NCBI GenBank assembly: GCA_041660525.1
Contig: JBAZWD010000001.1
Span: 372,001-436,000 of the forward strand
From: JABCZS01 sp041660525
GTDB lineage: Bacteria > Pseudomonadota > Gammaproteobacteria > JABCZS01
DNA: 64,000 nucleotides
Reading direction: 5' to 3'
Part shown: one piece after another, positions 63,012-64,000 of the stretch
Layout of the letters: each line of letters opens with the position of its first letter
Position numbering within the stretch: position 1 is the stretch's first letter
The notes under the pieces: model-generated
The model's database searches: none
Told to the model about the DNA's origin: nothing
The model's input: only the letters and a program-made list of their open reading frames with translations
Made by a program: the position numbers and the translations under genes

Positions 63012-64000
63012 TTATTTGCGAGCTTTATTTTCAACATTGCGATCATTTCTATAATATTTATTAGAATTTTCTAAACGCGGTTGTGTACTTTTCCATGCGG
63101 CACAAAGGGTTTCTTGAACGTGACCAGCGGTTTTACTCACAAATTTTAAAGGCGCTTGCCACCAAGGGCAATTCTTATCTTCCATGACATCGCGCATGGC
63201 CTTATTTACAAACGATGATATTCTTACGGATTTAGCCTTGTTGTGATAAGACGGTATTTTTAAAGAAGGATATTGTAAACCGTATGTTTGCATCATATCT
63301 AACCAATTTTCGAATAAAGCAAGACGCTCATCATACAAATTATGTTGCGACTCAAATTCAAGTTTTATCAAATCATTTAAAGCACTTATCTGTTGCAGCG
63401 GATCTTTATGATTATTACAAGATAGCTGTGCATAATATTCTGGATATTTTTCTTTTAATAAAGCTTCCATACCAGAGCGTAACGCTTCTAAGGCACGTAA
63501 TCCTTGCGCGTGTTCTGGAGGAATGGGTAATGAGATATCGTATGTTTCTAGTTGATAGGCAACATTACGGCCATGCTCTGCCAAAAATGCCCATATGCTG
63601 GTATAAATTTCCATAAACTTCATATCGCTATGATTGATTCTAGAATGTGTGTGCTCGAGTATTTGTTTAAGGCCATAAGCTGGATCGCCATTATTAGCCC
63701 AGTTGCGTGCTGTCTGTATGTTGAAAGACACGATCGTTAATAAAGAATATTTTTGAATATCCTTCAATGGAAATGAAGTATTATACAAACTAGTTAATGT
63801 AACATCAGTGCCCATTTGCTCTAGATTAGCCGTACTTTGAGATAAATCTGTCATGCCTGCAGGCCATAATGGTCGTGACCATGGAGTATCAACATAATAA
63901 TATCTGAGTGTGACTAGAAAACAGATTGCGACAGAAAAGCGCATGAGTGTGGTGAGTGGTGAAGCGTCTAAAAGCCCAAGAGGAGGCTCAACTTGCGGTT
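63012..64000 (-). CDS. Hypothetical protein with N-terminal membrane segment (runs off window)
   Basis: The frame is open from 63012 to the window edge; the first ATG in view (63944) has no ribosome site, so the gene probably starts outside. A hydrophobic stretch (MRFSVAICFLVTLRYYYV) is followed by an extended, helical soluble domain without a recognised family and a basic, Asn-rich C-terminus. It converges on the DUF2909 gene. Function unknown. Confidence 0.65.
   Translation of the reverse strand, partial: PQVEPPLGLLDASPLTTLMRFSVAICFLVTLRYYYVDTPWSRPLWPAGMTDLSQSTANLEQMGTDVTLTSLYNTSFPLKDIQKYSLLTIVSFNIQTARNWANNGDPAYGLKQILEHTHSRINHSDMKFMEIYTSIWAFLAEHGRNVAYQLETYDISLPIPPEHAQGLRALEALRSGMEALLKEKYPEYYAQLSCNNHKDPLQQISALNDLIKLEFESQHNLYDERLALFENWLDMMQTYGLQYPSLKIPSYHNKAKSVRISSFVNKAMRDVMEDKNCPWWQAPLKFVSKTAGHVQETLCAAWKSTQPRLENSNKYYRNDRNVENKARK

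Noticed and set aside
1..64000. CRISPR array, tRNA or rRNA gene, intact insertion sequence
   Set aside because: Read through on both strands; no regularly spaced repeats, tRNA T-loop-like strings in a plausible fold, rRNA signatures or transposase frames were recognised. A covariance-model search was not possible.

Overview
The window looks like an AT-rich gammaproteobacterial chromosome, most likely from the order Legionellales (Legionella, Coxiella, Berkiella or relatives). The housekeeping genes are gammaproteobacterial: lptD-surA-pdxA, amgK-murU, holD-rimI, metNIQ, xseB-ispA, zapE, uup and a cytochrome-oxidase assembly operon. Between them lie very large, low-GC, effector-like proteins with eukaryotic-type modules (class 3 lipase, kinase-like fold, leucine-rich repeats, WD40 propeller), as is typical of host-associated Legionellales. 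The taxon is inferred from gene content only; no rRNA is present.

Layout. 1-0.83 kb: the end of a PLP aminotransferase gene. 0.9-2.3 kb: a three-gene toxin-antitoxin-like operon with its own promoter. 2.3-7.2 kb: a minus-strand operon for haem A synthesis and cytochrome oxidase assembly (DUF6338, small ORF, SURF1, small membrane protein, CtaA, CyoE, SCO1) ending in tsaC. 7.3-17 kb: effector-like genes, including a protein with a circularly permuted, degenerate PP2C-like domain and a 1957-residue lipase/kinase-like/LRR/WD40 protein. 17.2-24 kb: outer-membrane biogenesis and cell-wall recycling (pdxA, surA, lptD; divergently amgK, murU, rpe). 24-30.6 kb: a 1427-residue protein with a possible PLP-fold domain, a Fic protein, an FMN reductase and an NTF2-like secreted protein. 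30.6-39.3 kb: folE2, queD, dxs, an EVE protein, then an accessory insertion separating dxs from ispA-xseB. 39.4-49.4 kb: an ATPase/DUF234 gene under a large nested palindrome, a pseudogene, a lipase-type paralogue and a multi-spanning membrane protein. 49.4-54.3 kb: metNIQ, a small putative HTH protein, a cluster of four DnaA-box matches, holD-rimI and a lipoprotein. 54.5-59.1 kb: mgtE, a detached MgtE-type regulatory protein, mscS, a YgjP-type metalloprotease and zapE. 59.1-64 kb: decayed mobile DNA, a DUF4143 ATPase, uup, a DUF2909 gene and an unknown gene running off the edge.

The most unusual observations are these. (1) Three unrelated stand-alone genes (Fic, ATPase/DUF234, AAA_14/DUF4143), each encoding an enzyme with an apparent winged helix, are each preceded by four alternating half-sites arranged as two dyads around the promoter, with a different sequence at each locus. 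(2) One protein has PP2C motifs in circularly permuted order with most metal ligands lost. (3) Two giant paralogues share lipase and kinase-like modules but have different C-terminal modules. (4) Four perfect DnaA-box consensus matches cluster upstream of holD. No tRNA, rRNA, CRISPR array or intact transposase was seen.
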